Below, piece after piece: positions 46,616-59,020 of a DNA stretch of 64,000 bases. A program made the position numbers and the translations under genes. The stretch covers positions 25,159,482 through 25,223,481 of the forward strand of contig NC_052395.1 of assembly GCF_009389715.1 (NCBI RefSeq). Reading direction: 5' to 3'. Numbering within the stretch: position 1 is the stretch's first letter; each line of letters starts with the position of its first letter. Below the pieces are notes generated by a model that searched no databases, had not been told where the DNA came from, and worked only from the letters and a program-made list of their open reading frames with translations. This stretch comes from Phoenix dactylifera. Its lineage: Eukaryota > Streptophyta > Magnoliopsida > Arecales > Arecaceae.

Positions 46616-47479
46616 CATCTATACCACCTATTAGTTAATTATTAACATGGTGTTTTAGCACGCATTTAATGTTTCGGTCTATAACTCTTGTTTCAATTGT
46701 TCCTTGAAATATCCTTGTTGGTGCATATCTCTGCGAGGAATCAACTCACCTTGTATTCCTCCGCACAAAGACTTAAAAAAAAGTCAATGGTTGCTAGCCA
46801 TGCATCTGTGACAAGCTTGTTTTAATTAAGTAGTTAGTTAGTTCAGCTATTCCTATTGATCTCAGCTAGCTGCCTATGTCTTGCATCTGAGCTTATGCTA
46901 TTAATATTTACTAGATTTCTTGAGTTCTGACGGTACTGTGGTTATAGTTGCTTCATTATGGTGTTAACTTCATGCCGCATTCAATTTTCTCAAATCCTTT
47001 CACAGGCACCAGTTATGGATATTGGAATACAGGTTCGTTTCGTAGGTCACTAGGTCCCCCTGCGGATCTGCTTTCTATTTGGGAACTTCACTGCCATTGA
47101 ATTCTTCACATGGAAACCGAGCCCTCCATGCAAGTCGAGCCTTATCTGAATTCGCTGAAGTTGTTTCAAACCTTCCATCATCACCGCATCTGCCTCTGAA
47201 GAAGCCACAGCAGAGTGCAGCATATTCAATTTCGCATTGTTATTTGGAGTTGCTGTAGCATCCTCCATCTTGTTAATTCCTGCTGCTATGAAGTTTAACC
47301 TTTTGTATGATGTATGAAAGCCAATTTCTGAAGTTGCTTCCGGGAGAGCTTTTTCAAAATTTGTTGAAACCAAATATCTGGATCTGTTTGCAGATGACTA
47401 ACCCAGAATAATTACATTCGGACTGGCATACGTTCTTGTTTTATTTGCAAATAACCATCCAAAATAAGTAGGAACCTGC
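46616..47479. other. Intergenic DNA downstream of NLR2
   Basis: 46616-46990 matches 31985-32330 near NLR1. 47040-47400 contains a minus-strand open frame of 107 codons (47373-47050, with IGFHTSYKRLNFIAAGIN and LQRIQIRLDLHGGLGFHV). Part of it is also present in decayed form at 32400-32500. I do not recognise the protein. It could be the remnant of an exon, since TTTGCAG occurs just outside it. The copia element interrupts at 47480. Confidence 0.45.
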
Positions 47480-50400
47480 TGTTGGAACAAGGTGTGAAGT
47501 TGATGGGATAGGATTAGGAATGAAGCAAGAGATATTTTTCATTCATAGTTTTTTTCTGCATCTTACAATCTTGCTAAAGCCATTCTTATATAGAATGACA
47601 ATTTAAGTAACATTTAATGCCCTTGGAGTACTAAAATGACTCTTTGAAATACAAGTACTTCTGAGATTTCCAAGGTGACACTTTGGATTACAAAATGACT
47701 CTTTGGATTACAAAATGACTCTTTGGATTACAAAATAACTCTTTGGAATGCTAAGTTGTATCAACACCGAAAAGTCATGTGCATTGATTACAAATTACTT
47801 CCTAATACTCCTCCTTAATTTGCAATTGATTCTTAACCTTTCTGAATTGTTCTATGGTGACAGCTTTGGTAAGAAAATCTGCAGCTTGCTCATTTGTGCC
47901 AACATACTTCAAAATGATTTCTTCTTTGTTTACCAAATCCCGAATGAAATGATGTCGAAGTTCAATATGCTTGGACCTTGCATGGAAGACTGGATTTTTA
48001 GACAAAGCAATTGCTGACATGCTGTCACAATAAATGATAGTTGGTTGAACTTGAGTTTGTTGTAGATCCAAGAGAACTCTTCTTAACCAAACTGCTTCAC
48101 ATGCAGCATCTGTAGCTGCGATGTACTCTGCTTCTGCTGAAGATAAAGCAATTGATTTTTGTTTCTTTGAACTCCATGAAATCATCTTTGAACCAAGACA
48201 AAAAATATAGCCAGACGTGCTTTTTCTATCATCAATTGAACCAGCCCAGTCACTATCGGAATAACCAACAAGATTGTTATTTTCTTCTTTAATATATTTT
48301 ATGCCTTGCCTTTGACTTCCTTGAAGATATCTCAGAATGCGTTTTGCAGCAGCATAATGCAGTTTGCTTGGTTCTTGCATAAATCTTGAAACAACATTCA
48401 CGGCATAAATAATGTCAGGCCGTGTGTTGGCTAGATATATTAATGAACCAACTAGACTTCGATAGAGCTGTGCATCAGCTTTTTCAGCATCATCATCTTG
48501 TTTTAACTTTTCATTCAATGCCATTGGAGTTGAAACTGGTTTGCTCTTGTCCATTTGAAATTTCCGTAACATGTCTTTAATGTATTTCTCCTGTGAGATA
48601 AAAATTTCTCCTTTGGCTTGCTTTACTTGGATTCCAAGAAAATACTTCATTAATCCGAGATCCGTCATCTCGAATTCCTTCATCATGCTTTGCTTGAATT
48701 CTTCTACAACTTGCATGTTAGTACCCATGTAGATAAGATCATCAACATAGATACATGCAACAAGAAAGTTAGTAGCATCACATATCTTTACATAAAGAGA
48801 TGGTTCACTTGGGCTTCTTTGGAATCCATTTGAACAAAAATATTTATCAATCCTGCTGTTCCAAGCTCGTGGAGCTTGCTTCAAGCCATATAGAGCTTTA
48901 TGAAGTTTATAGACTTTGTGTTCCATACCTGCCACTTCATAGCCTTGAGGTTGTTTGACGTATACCTCCTCCTTCAGTTCGCCATTGAGGAAAGCAGATT
49001 TGACGTCAAGTTGGAGGACTTGAAGCTCAAGTTGTGCAGCAAGAGCAAGAACAATACGGATTGTCTCCATTCTTGCAACTGGTGCAAATGTTTCGGTAAA
49101 ATCAATGCCAGGCTGCTGTGAGTATCCCTTGGCGACAAGTCGAGCTTTATGCTTTTGAATAGATCCATCTTCTTTATACTTGATTTTGTAGATCCATTTT
49201 AGCCCGATCACATCCTTCTCTTTTGGCAGGTTGACTAGCTCCCAAGTTTTATTCCTTTGAATTGTTGCAATCTCATCATCCATTGCCTTTTTCCATTCTT
49301 CCTTTACAACAGCTTCCTCAAAATTCTGAGGTTCATAACCAAAGAAAGCAAGGTGAGAAGTGTTATAAATATCTTGCATAGATCGAACTTTCTTTGGTAA
49401 AGAATCTGTATCCATGGTTTCTAAAAAAGAGGGAGAATGGATTGAACTTGATGAAGAAGAGGGAGTTTGTGACATAGATGGTGAAGTTTGTATTGGTGAT
49501 GAAGGAGAAGAATGAATTGAACTTGGTGAAGAAATTGATGTTGGTGTAGAAGGAGTTTGTTGATGCTCTTCTTGTCTAGCTTGTGGCTCCATGAATTCAT
49601 ATGCGTTTGACATTTGAGATGAGTTCTGTGTCCAATTCCAGTTAGATGCTTCATCAAAAATTACATCTCTTGAGACGACAAGCTTCTTGGTTTTTGGATT
49701 GAACAACCTGTAACCATTGGATTCATCACTGTAACCAATAAATATTAGTTTTTCTCCTTTTTCATCAAATTTCTCCCGGTATTGTGATGGAATGTGAGAA
49801 TAGGCAATACAACCAAATACTTTAAGATGATGTACTGTTGGTTTTCTTTTGTGCCATGCTTCAAATGGAGTTTTGTTAAACACTGCTTTTGTAGGAGATA
49901 TATTAAGAATGTAAATAGCAGTATGCACACCTTCAGCCCAAAAATTATTTGGTAAGCCTTTTCCTTTCAACATGCTTCGGGCCATTTCAACAATGGTGCG
50001 ATTCCTTCTTTCAGCAACTCCGTTTTGTTGAGGACTCATACGAACTGTGAGTTGTCTTTGGATACCATTATGTTTGCAGTACTCCATAAATGGTTTGTAG
50101 ATAAACTCTCCTCCTCGATCAGTTCGAAGAGTCTTGATTTGGAATCCACTTTGTTTCTCAACTAGTGCTTTGAATTGTAGAAACATAGAGAAGGCTTCGG
50201 ACTTGGCATGCAAGAAGTAAACCCACATCATTCTAGTATAATCATCAACAAATAGAATGAAGTACCTTCGGTTGTTGTGTGATGGAGTTGCTGTGGGTCC
50301 ACATATATCAGCATGAACAAGTTCAAGAGGTGCTTTGGATCTCCATGAAGACTTTGGAAATGGTAGCTTGTGCATTTTTCCATATATGCAGCCTTCACAT

Positions 50401-52268
50401 ACTTGACTTCTTCCTTCGATGAGAGGGAGACCAATCACCATATTTTTTTGCTTGAGTAGATGCAACCCCTTCATATTCAAATGTCCATATCGAAGATGCC
50501 ATAAAGTTGACATATTAATAGCTTCACTTTTGAATACGACATCTTGTGATAACATGGTTAGAGGAAACACCTTGTTTGTGCTCATAGGAACAATAGCAAC
50601 TAGACAGTTATTCTTTTTATCAAAAATTTTGCAGCTACTGTTATTGAAGTTGATAGCATATCCTTTTTGAGTAAGTTGCCCAACGCTTAGGAGGTTATGA
50701 GATAAATTTGGCACATAAAGAACATCATTAATAAGCCTTTTGTTACCTCCTTTGGTGAGAACTTCAATAGATCCTTTGCCTTCAATAGTTTGGAGTTTGC
50801 CGTCTCCGAGCATGACTTGAGAAGAATAATTTTTGTCAAGTTGGATGAAGATCTTTTGGTTCCCCGTCATGTGGTTGCTACACCCACTATCCAAATACCA
50901 TACATTTTGAGAATCTTCTTGAACATTCATGCAAGAGAAGAGTTGTTGAGTTTCTGCTTCATTTTTAGTGAAGTTGGCTTCTTCATTTCCATTCTTCTTT
51001 TGGTACCAACAGTCCCTTTGTGAATGGTTGGGAATCTTGCACTTATTGCATCTGTATCGACAATCTTTTGAGTCATGGTTGTTCCTCTTGCAAACTCGGC
51101 ATCGAGGATTGAAACCACCTGATTGTTGTTGGTTTGCTCCTCCTTGATAGTTGCCTCTTTCCTTCTTTTGGAATAGTCCTCCTTTGTATTTCTGTTTAAA
51201 ATTCTTTTTCTCTGAGGTGTTGAGCTTAGTTTGAAAAGCTTGCTCAAGAGGTTGAGTAGAAAACCTATTCATTCTTTCCTCATGAACTTGTAAAGAACTC
51301 ATTAGTTCATTAAAACTGTAGGTAAAGAGATCTTTTGATTCTTCTATTGCAGTGACAACATGATCATAATTTGTAGGAAGACTTCTAAGAACCTTTTGAA
51401 CAACTTTTCTATCTTCAATAGTATCTCCAAGACTTCTAATTTGATTAACAACTTCAGTAACTTTGGTCAGAAAACTTTGCATACCTTGGCCTTCTTTCAT
51501 TTGCATGTTGTCAAAATCTCTCCACAGTGATTGTAACTTTAATGAGATAACTTTCTCATTACCTTGGAAACCTTCTTTGAGTATTTCCCATGCTTGCTTT
51601 GCTTTTCTTGCTCCAAAAATTCTGGGATAGATGGTTTTGCTTATTCCTTGTTGAATGTATCGAAGAGCACATGCATCTTTCTTCACATTCTCCTTGTACT
51701 CTCCTTGTTGTTCTGCTGTCCAATTTTTTGTAACTTCTTGTGGTTGAGGTGGCTCTGCATATGAACCTTCGACTATGTCCCAAAGGTCTTGGGATATGAA
51801 TATGGTTTGCATTTGACTACTCCAATAGTCATAATGCTCACCATCAAAGATGGGAACTTGGTTTGAAGTGTAGGAGAACATGGTAGTTGATGAAGATGCC
51901 ATCTTGACAAGTATTTTTTTCCAGGCTCTGATACCAAATTTGTTGGAACAAGGTGTGAAGTTGATGGGATAGGATTAGGAATGAAGCAAGAGATATTTTT
52001 CATTCATAGTTTTTTTCTGCATCTTACAATCTTGCTAAAGCCATTCTTATATAGAATGACAATTTAAGTAACATTTAATGCCCTTGGAGTACTAAAATGA
52101 CTCTTTGAAATACAAGTACTTCTGATATTTCCAAGGTGACACTTTGGATTACAAAATGACTCTTTGGATTACAAAATGACTCTTTGGATTACAAAATAAC
52201 TCTTTGGAATGCTAAGTTGTATCAACACCGAAGAGTCATGTGCATTGATTGCAAATTACTTCCTAATA
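47480..52268 (-). mobile_element. Ty1/copia retrotransposon, whole-looking, young (minus strand)
   Basis: Two 328-bp LTRs (47480-47807 and 51941-52268) start TGTTGGAACA and end CCTAATA. They differ at three positions, which at 1.3e-8 per site per year suggests roughly 0.3-0.4 million years. The target duplication CCTGC is at 47475-47479 and 52269-52273. Primer-binding site (minus TGGTATCAGAG) is at about 51925-51936 and the polypurine tract at 47808-47816. A single minus-strand frame (51902-47802, 1366 codons) has gag, zinc knuckle ([14 protein letters not shown]), protease ([12 protein letters not shown]), GAG-pre-integrase ([13 protein letters not shown]), integrase core, reverse transcriptase (YVDDLIYMG) and RNase H ([18 protein letters not shown]) in copia order. 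It looks whole. The LTR has three copies of TTTGGATTACAAAAT. Exact lineage not assigned. Confidence 0.96.
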
Positions 52269-52273
52269 CCTGC

Positions 52274-53264
52274 TGCTAAAAATTTCGTTCTTCTAATTAT
52301 TTTTTCACTTTGGCTATTTATGTTTTTCATTGTGTTGAAATTAGACTGCACTCATTTTGTGAAAACTGTGGCAATGCCATTTTCTGCCTTTGAACCTGAA
52401 ACCTCGCCACAGTGAATGCCAAGAGCAGAGTGTGATGCCAACAAGCAGATCAAAGTTCTGTTGGCGTTGGTCCACCCTTACCTTTTGCAATTTTTTCCTC
52501 TCTAGATATGTATTCAGGTGCAGGGTTTGTGGGATGCAGGATATCAAAGTTACCTTGGCCCCAAGAATGGTCCACTGAACACTTGCTTGGTTTCCTACAG
52601 AGAGATGATCTGCTGGAATGCATTTCCATGACCTGTATTTTGAATTGAACATTTTGCTTGGAATTTCGAATTGAACATTCTTCTGGGGAAGCTTTCCTGT
52701 GAAAACGTGTTCAGACTTCAGGAAGTTTGGTGAAATGGAAGCTTTCAATGGGTGAAATGGAAGCTTGTTCATGGGTGAAAAGGAAGTTTGTTCTTGCGGT
52801 ATTGGCTCTCAGAAGTTGTTTTTGAGAATAACTAGTTTCTATGCACAAACACTGCACTTTCATATTGCCATTTCTTTTAAACGCATGCATATTTCTTTGA
52901 AATTTTGTAAAATAAACAATTACTTAGCTGCCTTTTTTACTAGAGTCAGTGTTTCTTGTAAGCATGAATTTATAGCTTGGCGTCACCCAGAGGAGAATCC
53001 ATCTATTGGTTCTCCATATTGCAATGCATCCATCCACTTTGCAAAAATTTTCTCGGAGCTAATCTGATGTCATTATTCAAGAAGAAACCCTTAAGGTCCC
53101 GTCCATAGGCCTCCTGAGCTAACAATAGGCCTAGTCCAATGACAACTTCGAGGGTTTTGGATGTGGCCCGACCTTTGGCTTGCAGCTTGTGCTGGGGTAT
53201 GGTCCAGAACAGCCTATTCCTAAATCTAATCGCTCACTCGCTTCTCAGTTTTATTTGAGAATTT
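52274..53264. other. Intergenic DNA between the copia and a solo LTR
   Basis: No gene is supported. A 143-codon minus-strand frame (52772-52341) shows no recognisable domain; it holds a local repeat (GGTGAAATGGAAGCTT near 52727 and 52751). It is probably old unconstrained sequence. Confidence 0.45.
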
Positions 53265-55621
53265 TGTAATAACCGGCCCAAAATAGGCCATTCGGGCCGA
53301 AGCCGGCGGACCCAACCGGTTTCAGCCCATGGTTGAAGAAGAGACCTAGACAAGGGTTCGCGACGCGATTCTTTGGTCTTCTTTCTCGGGGTAACGGGGG
53401 TGAGACTGGAGCGGAAATATCGTGGCCTCTTGAATGGCCTCTGATTCTGCTCAACCACCGCGAGCATCACGGTGGTGAACGAGCCACAACCATTTTCTTT
53501 CTTCCCCGGAGAGGGATATAAAAGCCCCCGATAGCTCACCCGATCCGAGACCCCCCTCCTCCCTATTTTCTCCTTGCCCTCGGACCAAGATGTTGCCAGA
53601 TCTGGGCACTCCGGCAACCTGATGTTCGCCACCGTCCTCGCTCATGCTGGGTTCTACCTCCGGTATCCTCCACCAGCGCCTCTCCTCGTCGGACTTCACC
53701 ACCCGCGCCCCTGCTCTCATTGGTGAGGTAAGATCCATCCATTCCTCCTTTTCTTTACTGCCTTTCCGTCTCTCGATCCACTCGGAAGGATAGATCAAAT
53801 AGAAGAAGAAAGAAAGAAAGAAAGAAAGAGAGAAGAAAGGGAAGGGGGGACTCACCGTGGGCGCCGGCTGCAGGCTCGGCCGCAGACACGGCCGTGCTGC
53901 TGCAGGCGCCGGCCGCACGCCATGGCTACGGGTCGCAAGCGCGGCCCCAGGAGCGGCTGCGGCCACGAGCGCCGCAGGCACTGCGAGTGCTGTTGGCCCG
54001 CCGGAGGCGCCGCTGGCCGCTATCCGTTCCTCCCGAGCATTCCGATGAGCTCGCCCTCCTCCCTTCGCGAGCGAAGAAAGAACAAGAAAGGGGGAGGAGA
54101 AGAAGCCGGGAGAAGAGAAGAGGAGGAGAAGAAAAAGAAAGAATAGAGAAGGAGAAGAAGTTTCGAGAAGGAGGAAAAAAAAATGAAGAAAAGAAAAAAA
54201 AAGAAGAAGAGAAGGAAAAGAAAAAGAGAAGAAAAAAAAAGAAGGAAAACAAAAGAAAAGAAAAGGAAAAGAAAAGAAAAAAAAAAGGAAAAAAAACATA
54301 AATAAATAGTGAATACGTAGGATTTTAGTCCAAATTATCCGATTGGGACTTGAGATTTATTCAGGTCCATGTTAGAGTTTTAATTTAATAATGCATCTGG
54401 AATTGTTTGATAGGTACAGAGAATGTAACGAATGAGATTAGGGTTGTGTGGGCAAATTGAGGTAAGTAACCCTAGCACTGATCTTATTAATTTAAAAATC
54501 ATAGTTTAATTGTAAGAATAAAATAATGAAAAATATATTTGTTATGATGTATTTTTTTAAAAATAGGATCAAGCATATGATTGCATGTGATTAATGAGTT
54601 TGATTAAATTGCATCCTTCATAAATATTTCAGTATAAATTATGATCATGATAAATTGCATGAAAATGAGATTTGTGGCATGATTATGAATTTTATACATT
54701 ACGATGAATTATGGTTATGATAAATTGCATGAAAATGAGATTTATGGCATGATCATGAATTTTATACATTACGATGCCATTTGTCATTTTCCAACCTATG
54801 TATGAAAGTATGACTTATGAAAAAGAATAATGATTTATGAACTCTCAGATAGCTATGCCCACCTCTAGAAATAGAGGTCAGTCGACCCCTCTGGAGCTAG
54901 CATCCAACGAATATGGCCCTCTGCCAACGGGTTAAAGTTGGTAACGAATAAGAATATGTTATAAAACTCGTCGACTACGAATACGAACCCTGTCACGGGA
55001 TTATAGTGACCATAGCAGCACATCCGTCTGAGAGTAAGATTTATAAAGTATGGATGAATGGCAGCATTTTTATATGACTTGCATTATCATATTTATGAAC
55101 TTGCATGGTTGGAGCATATTTTGCTTTATAACTTGTTTTGAATAATTTATCTATGAAATGCTTTATTTTCTGTTAAGTTCTTCAAATGATGCATTGGCAT
55201 GAGAAAAATTATGCTTGATCTAATAAGATAGTACATGGTTACTTACTGAGTAGCAAGCTCATACCCCTCCTATTGTTTTCTTTTATTTATTTCAGATAAT
55301 TAAGGCGATTAGAAGCGGAAAAAAGTGAATGAAAATTGGAGTTGAAGCATAGTTACAGGGACTCTTAGAAGTATCTATGCTAATAAGTTTGGGTTGTAAT
55401 ATTGCAAACTCAAGTATTTGATTTAGATGCTCTGTATTTGCTTCTTATGGTTAGTTAATAAATTTGATCGAATATGGTTTTATTTTATGAAATAAATTTG
55501 TTATCATGGGCTGCGTGTTATTGTGGGCAGCAACCTACAATAGCACGGCCATGTCATGAACCGGATCTGGAGAGTATAATATAAATTAAAAAAAAATCAT
55601 ATTCAGATCCGGGGCGTGACA
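53265..55621. mobile_element. Solo LTR of a Tekay/Del-type gypsy element (2357 bp)
   Basis: Starts TGTAATAACC, as the gypsy LTR at 2612 does, and ends GGGGCGTGACA. It is flanked by the target duplication AATTT at 53260-53264 and 55622-55626. There is no internal region, so the element was reduced to one LTR by recombination between its ends. It contains a long purine run (54070-54300) that produces large low-complexity open frames on both strands; these are not genes. Confidence 0.9.
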
Positions 55622-56540
55622 AATTTTATCTTTGTTCTTCCTCCTTTTCGAGCATCGTTTGGATGCCGACATTGCTATGGCTGATCGGCCTTCCGGTCAT
55701 GGAAGGCTGGCACCACCAGTCCTCCGCCACCTCGTTTCCTCTCTCCATTCCTCTTGTGTGTTGTCGCTCCAATTGATGTGGCGTTGATCTCCTCTCCTGC
55801 AGCCCTCCTTGACATCTCGAGGAAGTCAAGGCACTTCGATCGGTCTAAGCCATGATCAATCTCAAAGAGAGAGTATTTAAAACGTGCAAACACTATCATA
55901 TAATTAAGAGTTGAGCTTTTGAGAATATGTGGCACTTATTCTTCTTGCAGAAAAATCTTTATAAGACTAGATGAAGACAAGATATTGACTGGGACTGACT
56001 GCTAGAAAAAAATTTGTTGACAACATTGATCGATAACATGAGCTCACCACTTGGTAAGGGGCGGAATCAGATTTTCTATGGGAGAACCAAGTTCTAATGC
56101 CATTATCAATATCATCTTGCATTAGATTATATGCATCTTTATTTAAAAGTAATTAAATAATAATCAACTATCATGTTCACATGGGCTTTAGGGATAAAAA
56201 TAGTATTATTTCATTATACTGATAAACAACGACGATTGTTCATACTAAAATTTTGATAATTTCAAAAAATTTTGGGACATACGAGCAAGAGGCGCTGTTG
56301 CTTTGTGCTCTATTTTGGGCAACCAACCGAGTAGGGACGGCTTACAACTCTTGACGAGTTAAAACTGATTTTTTTTTGTATTCTTATACCTAAGCCCCTT
56401 AAGATATAAAAATTAGAGATAGGTTCCGTCTTCTGTCGCGGCGTTAGATGTCAATTCACCTCTATCGAAGTACTGGAGGAATTAAAACTTAAAACTGAAT
56501 TGTTGCCCTCTAACATTTAAGCCCTCTGTGATATAAAATC
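55622..56540. other. Intergenic DNA upstream of PIG-X copy C
   Basis: No gene is supported. The short minus-strand frames at 55935-55626 have no recognisable family. Confidence 0.4.
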
Positions 56541-57078
56541 CAGAAATAAGGATCCTCAGTGTATGATGCCCGATATCAACCGCACCGAACCTGCTCCGGC
56601 TCCGGCTCCGGCTCTCGTCTCTCTTTCTCTCGCTCTCTCTGAACCCTTGACTCCCCACCGTCAATCTCTCTATGCGATCCCAAATCTCCTCAGTGAGGGT
56701 AGTTTGAAACCCTTTTCCGCTCAACTGGATTCTATCTGCTCCTCTTTTCGTGAGGAATCTTCGATTTTTTTTGAGAAATTTTACTCGCAGGTATAGAAAA
56801 TTTTTTTTCCTGACCCTGATTTGTTGGAATGCAAGGGATCTGGTGTTCTTGTGTTTTTCTTTAGTTTTTAGTAGCTACTGCGATAAATCCCCAAACATAT
56901 TTATTTATTTCCCTTAAAAATCAGCTAATTAATCCTATTTAATCCTCAAAATTTTCATCTTTTCCCCTCCCGATTGATGTAATCTCAATGCTTGGTGAGT
57001 TGTCTGTGACTCGCATAATCATATACATGGATTAATTGGAGATTCTCATTAATGCCCGGTCCTTGTTCTCCTTCACAG
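56541..57078 (+). promoter_or_regulatory. Probable 5' leader exon and first intron of PIG-X copy C
   Basis: A CT-rich stretch at about 56560-56790 ends in TTTACTCGCAG followed by GTATAG, a fair splice donor. An acceptor, CTTCACAG, lies at 57071-57078. Joined, the open frame that starts at 56563 meets a stop 18 bases into the next exon (at about 57094), before the PIG-X ATG at 57107. It would then be a 5'-UTR exon with an upstream ORF, not coding sequence. The leader exon is absent from copy B, where homology starts only at 32499 (equivalent to 56988). The promoter itself is not resolved. Confidence 0.45.
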
Positions 57079-59020
57079 TTCCACTGGGAAGTGTAACCAC
57101 TAGTATATGGACATGCAATGCCAGCATAAGGCCCAATGGCTGATGATATTTGGCCTCTTCTTCCTCTTGATCTTAACCAGCAATTGGGCATGTGATGCCG
57201 CTGCTTTGTCTTCTGACCAGGTTAGCATGAAAACTTATGATTTGCATTATGGGCTGCACCTGAGTCTCCTAACATTGTTTTGTATTGTTTTTATTATAAT
57301 TAGGTAAGATAATAATTTTGGCAAAGAACTTGTCTTTGAGTGCTGTCTTGCAGGAAACATATGCCGTCTTTTTATTCATTGTATCTTTTTTGCTATATAA
57401 TTTAGGTCACATAATTATCTTTTTATCATTATTTTTGGTCATTGCTTTAATTATACATTATTTATATTTATATTTCCATCTACTAAATTTAATGTCAGGT
57501 GAGCAATGTGGGAAGCAATGATGGGAGAATCTTTGGCTGTTTGCCATGCTCTCAAGCTTACCTTGCCAGCTCTTATTATGATCACCGCAATAGCCTGCTT
57601 GAATCAGATTTTCATGATTTTTTAGCTCAAGGATTTGGTACAGGTGACTTGTGTAGAGGGCTGGCTAATGATATGAATGTGCTTGGACTTGCAGACCTGC
57701 ACCGACATCTGAGCGGTGAAGGTTCTCATCGACATGTGGTTTCCGCCTTGAGATTTGTTAACCGATCAGATCCTATGAAGTGGCTTGATTCTTACTCTTG
57801 TGAAGCAGTGATTATTGAAAGACTTCCAATTGGAGCCTTTGCAGATCCATTTGAGCTACAACATCTTGTCCACCGTAGAGGTAGAAAGCTTATCATATTC
57901 TTGCAGCAAAGCCAATTGATTTACTCCTTTGTTAAGTGTTGATAACTTTCCTCCCCTGCAGCCTTTCTTGATGCTACCATTTTTGGAGACTCGAATCTGG
58001 AATTACCCTCTGCTCTGTCCAACAGATCAATTGTTGAAATTCACACGGATATTAGGAATGACTTGTTGGAGAACTATGAAACTGTTATTCAGTTACCGCT
58101 GCATGCTAGATATCCGGTGAGTTTAAGAAAAAAACAAATAAGTTACGGCACATTACTTTGGAGTGTTTCATGTTATTTAAGACTTTGTTTGTATAGTTTT
58201 GGTGGTTGTATGCTAAAACTGGCATTTTATATAATTAAATTTTATAATTTTAGTTGGTAAATTGTTTAGCGGGTGCATATAATGTCCATATCAAACTTAA
58301 ACTATTCAAAGTTTGTTACATTTGACAACTAGGAAGCTCTCAATGCCAAATGTGTTGAGTTTTTTTCCTCATCATTTCGTGTACAGCTAATGAACTTCTT
58401 AACTTAATTGTATGCATATAGTTGGAGAATATGATATTTCTTCTGTATAAAAGGCATGTTTATTATTGTTCTGATGGTGTGTTGTATTGAATTTTCAATG
58501 CTAGTTGGAGAATTGTCTCGAGTCCAATCATTGACATATTGTAATATGGGCCACTATTGAAGCCTTGGGTTGTAAGATGCCAAAGGATAACAGAAACTAG
58601 AAAAATTATACATGAAATCTGTTATCAACCTTCATGCAATGGTTAGCATCATAAAGATGAAGCAAAAAATTTTGTTTCAATCAAATATATAAAATGTGAT
58701 CAAAGGCACGTGGGGAGGGTGGTTGGGAGTGTGTGTCCTCATATCGTGAAGCAGAGAAATGAAAGTCTGACTTTTTGAGGAGTGAGACAGAAAAGCTACA
58801 AATTTAAATCCCTATGGTGTCCCCCATGTAAAGATTTTTGAATCATTCTAAACTTGATTTAAATCTCCACAGGCCCCCCTTTACCCATCTTAAAACTGGA
58901 ATATGACATCTGGACTCCATCTTATTTATTAAGGAAATACCAAACCAACCCTGAGGATTGAAAATTGAATTACCTTATTCTCGTGTTCTTTGCTGACTCT
59001 AAGATCTTTGGATTCAAATA
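56988..59020 (+). repeat. Tandem array, unit 3 PIG-X 5' segment (partner 32499-34125)
   Basis: The 5' half of PIG-X C, from CAATGCTTGGTGAGTTG to the middle of its long intron, aligns with copy B. The 3' half (from about 58950) aligns with copy A at 12714-15770. Confidence 0.9.

Noticed and set aside
52341-52772. 143-codon minus-strand frame
   Set aside because: No domain or plausible composition, and a local repeat inside it; treated as intergenic.
53451-54301. Frame of 282 codons with a phenylalanine-rich start, and opposing frames
   Set aside because: Purine-run artefact within the solo LTR.
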